Below, piece by piece: positions 21,481 through 30,000 of a stretch of DNA of 33,567 nucleotides; position 1 is the stretch's first letter; every line of letters begins with the position of its first letter. The DNA lies in the IMG/VR virus record IMGVR_UViG_3300020171_000087, positions 1-33,567 of that record, one strand, 5' to 3'. The notes beneath the pieces are model-generated. The model did no database searches, was not told where the DNA came from, and saw only the letters and a program-made list of their open reading frames with translations. A program made the position numbers and the translations under genes. The stretch comes from a virus.

Positions 21481-21689
21481 TGGATAGAAGGACAGCCCAA
21501 TTAAAAAAGATAATTCAAGACGAATCATTTGACGCCTTAACTCAATTATACGGAGAATTTATTGAAAAATGGAGTAAAGAAAGTCCAAAGCGTGAAACAG
21601 AGTTTGAAACAATTTACGCCTTAGGTTTTCAGCAAGGGAAGGTCGAAGGCCTTAGAGAGTATTTTAGAGCGTTAGAAAACATACAATGA
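21480..21689 (+). CDS. small helical protein after portal
   Basis: 69 residues, charged and helical, overlapping portal (TAATG) and the next gene. It could be a head completion or portal-associated protein. No motif is recognised. Confidence 0.55.
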   Translation: MDRRTAQLKKIIQDESFDALTQLYGEFIEKWSKESPKRETEFETIYALGFQQGKVEGLREYFRALENIQ

Positions 21690-22087
21690 ATGAAGATTTA
21701 AAACCCTCACACAACAAAGCTATCGTTCCTTCTTTGCGAGGAGAAAAGAAAGTCGGTTTTGAATACTTGCCAGATAAAGCAGCGTGGGAAGTTACTCTTG
21801 GCGGTAAGGAAGCTGTAATAAAACAATCTGACTTATTCGCACTTGTATTCTATGCCGCTGATACCGACCAAGTGGATAAACTCACGCCAGTCCAGAATAC
21901 TGAAGTTAGGGTTTACAGCCGCATTCATAAGATTCAACTGAAAAAAGACGCAAAGAAAGGCGAGTTTGTGACTGCGAGATGCGAAATTACTGTTCCAGTG
22001 TTAATAGAGGAGGGCTTAAGGGGAATTATAGAGAAGCGGAAAAAGTCTAAGATTCTTTTGCCAAGAACAAACTTGCTAAATCGTTAA
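21686..22087 (+). CDS. hypothetical head-region protein
   Basis: 133 residues, mostly beta (AWEVTLGGKEAVIKQSDLFALVFYAA ... VRVYSRIHKIQLKK...ARCEITVPVLIEEG), with a basic C-terminus. No family is recognised. Its 3' end carries the -35 box of a promoter for the following genes. Confidence 0.55.
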   Translation: MNEDLKPSHNKAIVPSLRGEKKVGFEYLPDKAAWEVTLGGKEAVIKQSDLFALVFYAADTDQVDKLTPVQNTEVRVYSRIHKIQLKKDAKKGEFVTARCEITVPVLIEEGLRGIIEKRKKSKILLPRTNLLNR

Positions 22088-22101
22088 AAGTGTGTTATAC
22101 A
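22073..22101 (+). promoter_or_regulatory. extended -10 promoter before head genes
   Basis: TTGCTA (22073-22078), 17-nt spacer, TGtTATACA (hexamer 22096-22101). Transcription would begin near 22108, giving a ~57-nt leader that contains AAAGGTCG and a CTTGC/GCAAG hairpin. Confidence 0.5.
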
Positions 22102-22124
22102 AACAAAAAGGTCGGTTAATAATT

Positions 22125-22142
22125 CTTGCTATCTTCGGCAAG
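22125..22142 (+). promoter_or_regulatory. leader hairpin CTTGC/GCAAG, copy 1
   Basis: CTTGC-tatcttcg-GCAAG lies 22 nt before the ATG at 22165. A near copy (CTTGC-gtctccg-GCAAG) lies at 23111-23127, 22 nt before the ATG at 23150. The matching position suggests a shared regulatory site. Confidence 0.5.
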
Positions 22143-22164
22143 TAAAACAAAGAAGAGAAACATT

Positions 22165-22620
22165 ATGCCAAAACCGAAAAAGGAAGTAGAAGCATCAGAG
22201 TTCGTTACCAAGGAGTATTTTGAAGAGCAAATCGGCAGGATTCTTAATCTTGTTGAGAAAATCGTTGAACCTAAAAGCACCGCAAAACCAGAAGACATAA
22301 GAGCGGCAGAGGTCAATAAAACGCCAGTGCCCGCGGAGTGGAATTTCTATATTGATTCTCACCTTGGAAAAGATATAGGCAGGAGCGTAATCTATCCAAA
22401 ATCAGGCGCAGGATTTATTCTCCAAATGTCTATTCCGAGGGAGCTGTCAAACGCCGCAGAAGACCATTGGAATTACTACCACCACGATTTCAGGACAAAG
22501 GCGATAGATTCAAGGGAAGGTTTTGAGGGAGTTAAGACTTATGTAGACCTTGTCGCTCGAAACCTCAAACTTGATTTAAGGGCAGTGGCTGATAGAAATT
22601 CAAAATTGGCTGTAAAGTAG
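22165..22620 (+). CDS. hypothetical head-region protein
   Basis: 151 residues from the ATG at 22165. A Lys/Glu-rich helical N-terminus (about 1-50) is followed by a mixed domain with YIDSHLGKDIGRSVIYPKSGAGFILQMS. No family is recognised. It has its own promoter and a leader hairpin shared with the scaffold gene. Confidence 0.6.
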   Translation: MPKPKKEVEASEFVTKEYFEEQIGRILNLVEKIVEPKSTAKPEDIRAAEVNKTPVPAEWNFYIDSHLGKDIGRSVIYPKSGAGFILQMSIPRELSNAAEDHWNYYHHDFRTKAIDSREGFEGVKTYVDLVARNLKLDLRAVADRNSKLAVK

Positions 22621-22621
22621 T

Positions 22622-22987
22622 ATGTCTAAAACAAAAAGAACAACATTAAAAGAAATTATGAACAAAACAATCAAGTTGGAAGTATCTGAACGCATTATCG
22701 CTCTTGGAATGCTTCGTCAGTGGAAGGGTAATCTTGAGGATTTAGCTATAGTCCAAGAGGATTTGAAGCAATTTCCGTTCACCGAGAAAGAGAAAGAGGA
22801 GTTAGGTATCGTTGAAAAGGAAGGTTCTATACAGTGGAGACCGGATGCACCCGCTAAAGATTTCAATATTTCAAAGACATCGGTGGATTTTCTGGTTGAA
22901 AAGATTAAGGAGCTTTCGGACAAGAAGTTGCTTTCGCTTGCGGATAGCCCTGTTGTGTCGTTATTTGGGAAACTGGAAAGCAAATAG
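22622..22987 (+). CDS. hypothetical protein
   Basis: 121 residues, Lys/Glu-rich and mainly helical. It starts 1 nt after the previous stop, so they are co-translated. No motif is recognised. A large structured RNA element follows within 15 nt of the stop. Confidence 0.6.
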   Translation: MSKTKRTTLKEIMNKTIKLEVSERIIALGMLRQWKGNLEDLAIVQEDLKQFPFTEKEKEELGIVEKEGSIQWRPDAPAKDFNISKTSVDFLVEKIKELSDKKLLSLADSPVVSLFGKLESK

Positions 22988-23001
22988 TGTTCTTTACAAC
23001 T

Positions 23002-23101
23002 GAACTGTTACATTGTCGGGCAGGTCGCCCTGCTCCTGAACGAGTTATGTAACAGTTCCTTGTTCGGGAGCATAGCGACCTGCCTAACGGCGGGTCGTTT
23101 T
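23002..23101 (+). ncRNA. pseudoknot-capable RNA switch with intrinsic terminator
   Basis: Four helices are visible. A: GAACTGTTACAT (23002) with ATGTAACAGTTC (23047), 12 bp perfect. B: GGCAGGTCGC (23019) with GCGACCTGCC (23075), 10 bp perfect. C: GCTCCTGAAC (23032) with GTTCGGGAGC (23062), 10 bp with one G-U. The right strand of A lies in the loop of B/C, so A and B/C make a pseudoknot. D: CGACCTGCC with GGCGGGTCG, TAAC loop, then TTTT: a terminator that takes the right strand of B. B and D exclude each other. The element fills the gap before the scaffold gene. Confidence 0.75.
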
Positions 23102-23110
23102 ATAAATAAT

Positions 23111-23127
23111 CTTGCGTCTCCGGCAAG
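23111..23127 (+). promoter_or_regulatory. leader hairpin CTTGC/GCAAG, copy 2
   Basis: CTTGC-gtctccg-GCAAG, preceded by TAAT like the copy at 22125-22142, and 22 nt before the scaffold-like ATG. Confidence 0.5.
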
Positions 23128-23149
23128 AGAAAAACGGGAGTAAAAAATT

Positions 23150-23956
23150 ATGGAAAACGAAAAAGAGGAAGAGAAACCAATCACTTCGGAGCTTGAGGGA
23201 TTAGAACCCATACCCGAAGAGATTGCTCCGTCATCTTCAGCGGAGGAGCCAAAGCCAGAGGTAGCTGTCGAGCCACCCGAGGCAGGGGTAAAGACAGTTG
23301 TTACGGCTACGCCTTTAGAGGAATATATTGCGAAACTCGAAGGAGAAGTAGGCACGAGGCGGGGAGAAAATGAAACTCCCGAAGCGTATGCTCTTCGGCT
23401 TGAAGTTACTAAACTTCGGCGTGAACGAAGAGAGGAACGCAAGGAAATCTTTAAACCAGTAGATTCAGCGGTTAAGGAGATAGTTAAGGAAGTCGCTGAT
23501 GACCCTCTTTCTCAATATAATCCCGAAGAAGTGTCAAACTTTGAAAAATTGTTTGATGCTATCTCTAAAAAGAGGGGGTTGGTTCAGAAAGATGAACTCC
23601 AAATTACGAGCTGGAACGATAAAGCGCAGGATATTCTTGAAAACTTCCAAGCGAAGCATAAAGAATACGATGATGACGCTTTATGGGACAGGTTCAAAGG
23701 TGAGTTTCAAAGCGGGAAATACAATACGCATCCGCAGAATCCAAAGCTTTTAACCGAAATCTTTAACGAGATTCACAATAAACTCTTTCCAAAGACGATT
23801 AGCCATACCGCGGTAGCCGCGGGTAAGGAGAAAATCCAAGCTGCGGCACACGGAGGCACGACTATTCCAAGCACCTCAAGAAAACCCATTGACCCTGACT
23901 TAAAAGCAGCGTTGAAAGGATTTTCAGACGAGGAATTGGAAGAACTATCCCAGTAA
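23150..23956 (+). CDS. scaffold-like head assembly protein
   Basis: 268 residues. The first ~70 are strongly acidic with many Glu and Pro. A central charged helical region (about 75-130) looks like a coiled coil. The C-terminus ends in an acidic helix (DEELEELSQ). This composition, and the position immediately upstream of the decoration-like and major capsid genes, fit an internal scaffolding protein that guides prohead assembly. No protease motif is seen. GGGAG lies about 9 nt before the ATG. Expression may be gated by the upstream RNA element. Confidence 0.65.
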   Translation: MENEKEEEKPITSELEGLEPIPEEIAPSSSAEEPKPEVAVEPPEAGVKTVVTATPLEEYIAKLEGEVGTRRGENETPEAYALRLEVTKLRRERREERKEIFKPVDSAVKEIVKEVADDPLSQYNPEEVSNFEKLFDAISKKRGLVQKDELQITSWNDKAQDILENFQAKHKEYDDDALWDRFKGEFQSGKYNTHPQNPKLLTEIFNEIHNKLFPKTISHTAVAAGKEKIQAAAHGGTTIPSTSRKPIDPDLKAALKGFSDEELEELSQ

Positions 23957-23970
23957 CTAAAAATTAAAAA

Positions 23971-24411
23971 ATGAGAGCAGGATTTGAAGTCATCGGAGAC
24001 AAGGATGATGCTCAATATGCGAAACTCCCGTTAAACACTTTGACAGCCGCCATTGGCGACTTGTTAGAGTTGACTACAGGAGCTACCACTTGGGCAAAAT
24101 GCACGTCTTCGAGCAATCATTTCACTCCCAAAGCGATTTTAGAAGAGACAGCCACAGCGGCTACGTCTGCTTCGTGTTATCTGCTTACGGGGAATGAGAA
24201 TGTGAGAGCGGAATCATCTGGTGATGCTGTTGTCGCCCATTATGGCGATTTAATGTTATTGACAGATGAAAATACAGTAAATAACTCCGGGACGAACTCA
24301 ACAGCCCAACAGGCTTGTTTTCGCCAGACAGGAGTAGCAGGAGCATTAACAGATAAGAGAATTATAGGTCGGGTTCTCGTGGGCAACGGTGTTGACCCTG
24401 ATGCTGCTTAA
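23971..24411 (+). CDS. capsid decoration-like protein
   Basis: 146 residues, rich in Ala, Thr, Gly and Asn and almost certainly beta-structured. Location between scaffold and major capsid genes matches head decoration or stabilisation proteins of many tailed phages. No sequence motif proves it. Its start has no Shine-Dalgarno site but an A-rich leader, as do the other virion genes. Confidence 0.55.
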   Translation: MRAGFEVIGDKDDAQYAKLPLNTLTAAIGDLLELTTGATTWAKCTSSSNHFTPKAILEETATAATSASCYLLTGNENVRAESSGDAVVAHYGDLMLLTDENTVNNSGTNSTAQQACFRQTGVAGALTDKRIIGRVLVGNGVDPDAA

Positions 24412-24424
24412 AAACTAAACTAAA

Positions 24425-24957
24425 ATGTTAACATTAGCACAAGCAAGCAGGGCGATTGACTTATCTTTTCAAAGATATGTTTCTAAGACATCTACGCCCG
24501 AAGAACAGTACAAGAAGTATTTTAATTTTAGAACTACGACTGATTACCAGGAAAAGGATTCGGGACTTTCGGGTCTGGGAGAGTCTTCGTTCGTAGACGA
24601 GAACGGAGTAATCGTTGAGGATACTCCGATACAGACATACGCAAAAACCTACACACAAACGATGACAGCTTTGATTGTCAAGTTTTCGTGGATGGTCTGG
24701 AAATTTGGAATTAAAAAGCGTGATTTGGACATTCGCGCCCAAGAGTTAAAGAGAGCAGACCTTCGTAAGAGGGAAAAACTTTGCGCTGAATATCTGACTA
24801 ACGGGTTTGAATCTCTTTCTTACGCTCACGCTGACCAAGGAGGTCAGAAAACAATCACGACTTCAGGAGGCGATTCTCTTGGAATGTTCGATGATGACCA
24901 CACGAGAGCTGATGGCGGAACGGCCATGAATAACTTCGTATATGACGGTAGGTCTTT
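24425..24957 (+). CDS. major capsid protein, exon 1
   Basis: First 177 codons plus two bases of the major capsid gene. Without splicing the frame would stop at 24974. The exon encodes the N-arm and E-loop-like region (EEQYKKYFNFRTTTDYQEKDSGLSGLGES) and a long helix (about 85-125) of an HK97-like fold, by position and general pattern. It joins to 25656-26163 to give a 346-residue protein reading YDGRSF-STPAF across the junction. The exon ends AGGTCTTT, which pairs with the intron guide sequence. Confidence 0.85.
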
Positions 24958-25057
24958 AGTATGTAGTGCCGCGTAAACGAAGGTCTGAAAGTTCTTTGAA
25001 AAATCGAAAGGAAAATAAATTATCTCTGATTACTTGGAAAATCTGACGACATACTAT

Positions 25058-25085
25058 TTGACATCAACTATAGTAGGTGTATAAT
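25058..25085 (+). promoter_or_regulatory. consensus leaderless promoter inside the intron
   Basis: TTGACA (25058-25063), 16-nt spacer, TATAAT (25080-25085), then 6 nt to the ATG at 25092. Both hexamers are perfect. Confidence 0.8.
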
Positions 25086-25091
25086 AATAGT

Positions 25092-25589
25092 ATGAACAAG
25101 ACAACCAGAGGCAAGCTGAATCCTTTACAATTAGCATATATAGCAGGATTTGTAGATGGTGAAGGGAGTATATTTATCACTAAAATAAAAGTGTCTCCTA
25201 AAAGGAATTATAAGAATCCACAACATATTCTGCATGTAAGCGTGGTAAATACCTATCACGATGTAATACATTGGCTTAATAGGCATTATAATGAAAAAGC
25301 AAAAATGCTTTATAAACCGAAAGCCGAAGATTATCATCGGGAAGTAGCAGTATTTCTCGTATCGGGCTTAAACGCTTTGTATTTCTTAGAAGAAATTTAT
25401 CCTTATTTGAAAGTTAAAAAAGGGCAAGCAAAATTAGCTATTCAATTTCAACAAAGGAAAATGAAAGAAAACAGAGGAGGGATTAAACTTACAATAAAAG
25501 ATATGCAATGGAGAGAACAATACCGAGAAAAGATAATGGTTCTCAATAATTCAAGGATTCTTCGCAGCCGCAACGAGCAAGCGAGATAA
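25092..25589 (+). CDS. LAGLIDADG homing endonuclease (intron-encoded)
   Basis: 165 residues from the ATG at 25092. The motif LAYIAGFVDGEGSIFI (14-29) is the LAGLIDADG helix with its catalytic Asp/Glu; one copy, so the enzyme should act as a homodimer. Basic residues throughout fit DNA binding. It would cut capsid genes lacking the intron and drive its spread. An in-frame GTG at 25077 lies upstream of the predicted transcript start and is not used here. The last codons overlap the 3' half of the intron core, a usual compromise between ORF and ribozyme. Confidence 0.9.
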   Translation: MNKTTRGKLNPLQLAYIAGFVDGEGSIFITKIKVSPKRNYKNPQHILHVSVVNTYHDVIHWLNRHYNEKAKMLYKPKAEDYHREVAVFLVSGLNALYFLEEIYPYLKVKKGQAKLAIQFQQRKMKENRGGIKLTIKDMQWREQYREKIMVLNNSRILRSRNEQAR

Positions 25590-25655
25590 CACCAAAACAG
25601 ATAGGTGAAGCGGTGCTCTGAACTCATAAGAAATTGTGAGATGTAGACAGAAATG

Positions 25656-26163
25656 TTCTACACCAGCTTTTGCTGAGCAACAATTGACTACATTTAACGT
25701 GCCTTTTGATTACGCAGGTTTGAAAGCCGCGCATAGAACAGCGTCTTTATTCGTTGATGACAGGGGCAACCCTCAACCAGCGAAGATAGACACTATTGTG
25801 TGTAAGACAGCTTCTTCAGTCGCTTTTAAGGCGAAAGAAATTAACGGAGCATTAAGAGCTGGGAAGATTCCAGAAAGCTTTGATAACGATGGAGCTGGAG
25901 CGTCAGCGTATAAGATACTCGAATTAGATTATCTTACTGCCGACGCTAAATGGTTTGGATTTGATTCTTCTCTTTTGAATGACCCGAGGACTTACGGTCT
26001 TCAGTTCATAGAATCAGAAGGCGTTACAGTTGCTCCATCCAATCAGATTTATCAGACGATGGCGATTGAAGTTCGCGGACACAGCATCTTCAATCACGGG
26101 CATAACGATGTCGCGAGGATGTGGGTCGGCTCGATTGGAGATTCTAGCAACCCGACTAGCTGA
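25656..26163 (+). CDS. major capsid protein, exon 2
   Basis: C-terminal 168 residues plus one base of the interrupted codon. The exon has P-domain and A-domain-like beta/alpha pattern (PAFAEQQLTTFNVPFDYAGLKA ... SLLNDPRTYGLQFIESEGVTVAPSNQIYQTMAIEVRGHSIFNHGHNDVARMWVGSIGDSS), ending in the way HK97-like capsid proteins of this group do. An apparent GTG start at 25636 lies inside the intron and is not expected to be used. The first bases can partly pair with the intron guide (P10-like). Confidence 0.85.
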
Positions 26164-26169
26164 TTTTAG

Positions 26170-26198
26170 TGGACTTTTCGTATCACCCATAGTATAAT
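26170..26198 (+). promoter_or_regulatory. leaderless promoter of HNH gene with overlapping inverted repeat
   Basis: TGGACT (26170-26175), 17-nt spacer, TATAAT (26193-26198), 6 nt to the ATG at 26205. ACCCAT-agtata-ATGGG spans the -10 box and could bind a repressor. Confidence 0.7.
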
Positions 26199-26204
26199 GG
26201 GGGT

Positions 26205-26915
26205 ATGAGAAAACCACAAAGAAGCAACAAAACGGGAAAGTGTATTGTCTGCAGAACAGAGTTAGCTCTTTCAAAATGGAAAGATAGGGACAGAATAGGA
26301 TACAGACTTTATTGTTCTCCTGAGTGTGAATGGCAAGATAAAAAGAAAAACTATTGTGAACAGAAATCTTGGCTCAAGCGTCCACATCTTTGGAAATGGA
26401 AAGTAACAAGAATTTGTGAGGTTTGTAAGAAAGCATTTATTCCAAAGTCAGTAGGTCAAAAGTATTGTCTGTGTCAATATAAATGCACCCCAAGAGCAGT
26501 TTGGAAAAAGAAGAATTGGGATAAGCACTTAGAATCTCAAAGAAGATTATCTAAGAAAAGAAGATTAGAAAATCCAGAAAGAGAACGAGAAAGAGTGAGA
26601 GCTTGGCAGAAAGCTAATCCAGAATATGTCAGATTACGGAAAAGATTTGATGTTAAACTTCGTAAACACCGGATTAGAGCCGCTGGAGGTAAATTCACTC
26701 GAAAAGAATGGGAAAGTGTTAAAAAATCACAGAATTATCTATGTAAAATCTGTGGTGAGGAGAAAGAATTAACGATTGACCATATTATGCCTATAAAACC
26801 AAAAACAGGCAAAGGAGGAACAAACCACATTGATAATATCCAAGCTCTTTGTATGGAATGCAATCGTATTAAAGGAAATAGAGTTGATTCTGTTCTGCAG
26901 ACAAACACCAGTTAA
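26205..26915 (+). CDS. HNH homing endonuclease with N-terminal zinc fingers
   Basis: 236 residues. Two Cys-rich zinc modules (CIVCRTELAL...YCSPEC, and CEVCKKAF...YCLCQYKC) occupy the first ~95 residues, then a basic Arg/Lys helical region (about 100-165). The HNH nuclease is at the C-terminus: YLCKICGEEKELTIDHIMPIKPKTGKGGTNHIDNIQALCMECNRIKGN. It is related to the 12170 gene in its nuclease half and also has its own promoter. It sits between capsid and fibre genes and is likely a free-standing homing endonuclease rather than a capsid accessory. Confidence 0.9.
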   Translation: MRKPQRSNKTGKCIVCRTELALSKWKDRDRIGYRLYCSPECEWQDKKKNYCEQKSWLKRPHLWKWKVTRICEVCKKAFIPKSVGQKYCLCQYKCTPRAVWKKKNWDKHLESQRRLSKKRRLENPERERERVRAWQKANPEYVRLRKRFDVKLRKHRIRAAGGKFTRKEWESVKKSQNYLCKICGEEKELTIDHIMPIKPKTGKGGTNHIDNIQALCMECNRIKGNRVDSVLQTNTS

Positions 26916-26940
26916 ATCTAATAACTGATAATAATTAGAT
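26916..26940 (+). terminator. AT-rich hairpin after HNH gene
   Basis: ATCTAAT pairs with ATTAGAT (7 bp, 11-nt loop). It lacks a T-run, so termination is uncertain; it may protect the mRNA end. Confidence 0.35.
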
Positions 26941-26942
26941 AA

Positions 26943-27001
26943 TCAGGGGAAGGGCGAATAGTGGGGAACGCATTGGCGAACCTATCCAACCCTTTCCCCT
27001 A
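26943..27001 (+). ncRNA. structured leader of the giant fibre-like gene
   Basis: AGGGGAAGGG pairs with CCC-t-TTCCCCT style bases at 26991-27001 (10 bp with one bulge). Inside, CGC-attg-GCG makes a tetraloop hairpin flanked by AA/AA and GG/CC. The ATG at 27008 follows after 6 nt. Confidence 0.5.
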
Positions 27002-27007
27002 AATAAA

Positions 27008-30000
27008 ATGACAATAAACGGAAGGAGTTTTTCAACTCCGAGGAACTTAAACATTAAAGGTCAAGGCACGGGACGAGGCGGTATTGTTCTTTTTGAAGGA
27101 ACAAATACCACAACTCCTATCTCCAGTTCCGATAACGGTCTTTATGTGAACAGTTCAAATCAACTTATCTTTTCCGCCCAAGGTACGGACACAACTCTTG
27201 GTGCGGCAGGTGGCGGAACTGGGACACTTGATAACGCTTACCAATCTGGTAGAGCGGTAACAGTAGATTCCGGAGCGATTGTCTTGACTGATGCGACTGC
27301 AGGTACCACGGATATTCTCCGTCTTACCACTTCGGGCGCGGGTTCAGGCGATGCTTTGGAATTCTTGATGACAGGTGCTGCAACCGGCAGGGTAATTCAT
27401 TTGGATATGAATGCCGCCATAACAGCGAAAGGTATTTACATTGATGATGGTGCTGGTGCGAGAACCGGTGCCGATATTGATGTAAACGACGATTCAACAG
27501 GAACACATACGGTGATAAATATAGCCAGTTCTGGTGCAGGCACCACGACTGGTTATTTGTTTACTGGTTCTTACGCGGGTTCTCCTGGCGGTTCAGCTTT
27601 GTCTGTTACATTCGATAATTCCGATAACCTGGACACTAATGGAGTTTTGATTACTCGTGGTACGGGTACAAGAACTTCTCCTGCGATTAACATTGATGAT
27701 GCATCAACTGGTTCAGGAGATATAATTGATGTTGACCTTACTGGGATTTTGACGGGTGATGTATTTAGTTTTGCATCTTCAGCCGCTGCTACTGGGAATG
27801 TTATTTATATGAATCTTGACACTGCTGTTGCAATGACAGGTATTCATATCGAAGGTTCTGGTATAAGGACTTATCCTTATATCGAATTAACTTCTGATTC
27901 CACTGGAACCTCGAATTACATTACTATCGGGATTGACGGAGCAGGTTCAGGAAATGTAATTGACATAACTACTTCAACGACATTTACGGGTTCTCTTATA
28001 AAAGCGGACTTGAATGCCGCTGTTGGAGCTGTTGTATTGACGATTGATGGTAGTAATGAAATCCGTACGGCGAATATGGTTAACATTACCAATGATGGTA
28101 GCGGGAACACCGATGTTATGGAAATCACTGATTCCAACACAGGTTCAGGCGCGGTTTTTGACATCAATGTTTCAGGCGCTGGTTCAGGTGCGGTTTTAGA
28201 CATTACCTATTCCACTACTGACACAGGCGATGCGGTCAAGGTAGTAATGGCGAATAATGTCGGCGGCGGCGCTTTAGTCATCACTGGTGCGGGAGCTCGC
28301 ACAGACAGTTTGATTGACATTGTTTCGGCTGAAACAGGGTCTATGGATGGCATAGTATATCTCGGAACTTCTGGGGTATTTACTGGAAACATTCTTACTT
28401 TGGCTTCTGCTGGAGCGGCTACGACAGGCGGGTTGCTTCACCTTAATTTAGACGCAGGTGTCGCTTATTCGGCGATAATCTACGACCACGCGGGAGCAAG
28501 AGAAGTAGCTTCAATAGTTGCTACTTTTGACGGAACATTTGCTTCAGGCGGAGGCGGAACATTCTTAGACGCTAATATCACAATGACAGGAGCTTCAGCT
28601 TCTTCATTCTTGGATATTGATGTTGGTGCTGTAATCTACACAGGCCATATTCTGGATATTGCCTTTGGAGCAGGAGCTTCAACAGGTGATGCGATAAACA
28701 TCAATCTCGGCGCGACTGCGGTGGCTTCTCAAGCTATGGTTATCGCTTCGGGAAATATGACTCGCACGACTGCTTTGATTCAGATAACTGATTCAGGCAC
28801 TTCTTCGGGTGCGATGTTTGACATCAATCGTTCAGCTGCAAACGCTGGGATTATGTTTGACATTGATGACGCGACAACCGCAAGCACAGGCAATGTGTTC
28901 GATTATGGTTCTTCGGTAGCTTCTACTGGGACTGTTTTTGAGCTTGCTTGTTCAAGCACAGTAGGAGCGAAAGTTTGGAATTTGACTCTTGCTGGGACAA
29001 GAACAGTAGACGCTAATATAGTTACTTCTACTGCCGCTGGAGCTGTGGATTTGTTCTATGTCAACGATGGTGGTACTTCTTCAGGACACGTCTTTGATAT
29101 AAACATGACTGCTAACTCTACTGGAAATGTAATTGATATTACGGCTTCAGGGACTAAAGTTGCGGGTAATCTTGTCAGTCTTGATTTAGGAACAGATTTG
29201 GCTGGCAATGCGATTACTATCGCTGCTGCTGGTGCAAGAACTGCTCCTATTATCAGCATTGTAAATGCTGGAACTGATGGTGGGACAGATGACCATGTGA
29301 TTTATATCAGCCAAACAGGCGTACTTGATTCCGATCTAATCAATTTGGTTTATGGAACAGGTGCTTCTCTTGGCAATGCGATAATGATTGCGATGGGAAC
29401 TAATGTCGCTGGTTCGGCAATTCAAATTACTTCATCAGCAACAGGGACTTCTGGCGAAGGTTGTGCATTAGATGTAACTCACGATGGTAATTTGGCGGCA
29501 GGAGCGAATGTGATAGACATCAATTCATCTGGCAGCAATTCAGCTACCTCACATATTCTTTCTATTACGGCCTCTGGAGTTTCTACGACTGGTTCTTATG
29601 CTTTGTATATCAATGCATCGGGAACAAACGTTGAAGGCATCAGCGTTGCGGCTGGTAAATCGGTATTTGCTGACCAAGTAACGGTTGGGACATTGGTTTA
29701 TACAACTCTTAATGACGGCACAACCGCTTTGGCGGCTACCGCGTTGGAGTTGAATAGAATAGCTGATGTTTCTGGACGCTTGGTTGCTGGCGGTTCAACA
29801 TTGACTGCTACTCAAGCATTGCACGACGGGAAAATAGTCTGTCTTGATACTGCTACAGGTTCAGTTGTTACTTTGCCTGCGGCTTCTGGTTCTGGTATGA
29901 CGATTCGATTCTTAGTGTCGGCTCTTGCGACTTCTAACAGTCATATTGTCAAAGTCGCTAATGCAAGCGATGTGATGTATGGAGCGATTTCATTGGCTGA

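Larger units (their letters stand above)
24958..25655 (+). other. group I intron in the major capsid gene
   Basis: The boundaries are set by three independent constraints. The exon end AGGTCTTT (24950-24957) pairs with GAAGGTCT (24979-24986) over eight positions, with the canonical U-G at the splice site. The intron ends in G (25655). Joining restores the capsid frame. The 3' core region includes GAGCA (25575) with TGCTC (25614) and CTCAT/GTGAG near 25622-25640. Length 698 nt. It hosts a LAGLIDADG gene with its own promoter. The full core was not assigned helix by helix. Confidence 0.8.

Noticed and set aside
19382-23011. Shared 11-mer TGAACTGTTAC before the portal gene (19383) and in the RNA switch (23001), and a near match at 30321
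   Set aside because: An 11-mer repeated in 33 kb is expected by chance many times, and in the RNA switch the bases are already explained by helix A.
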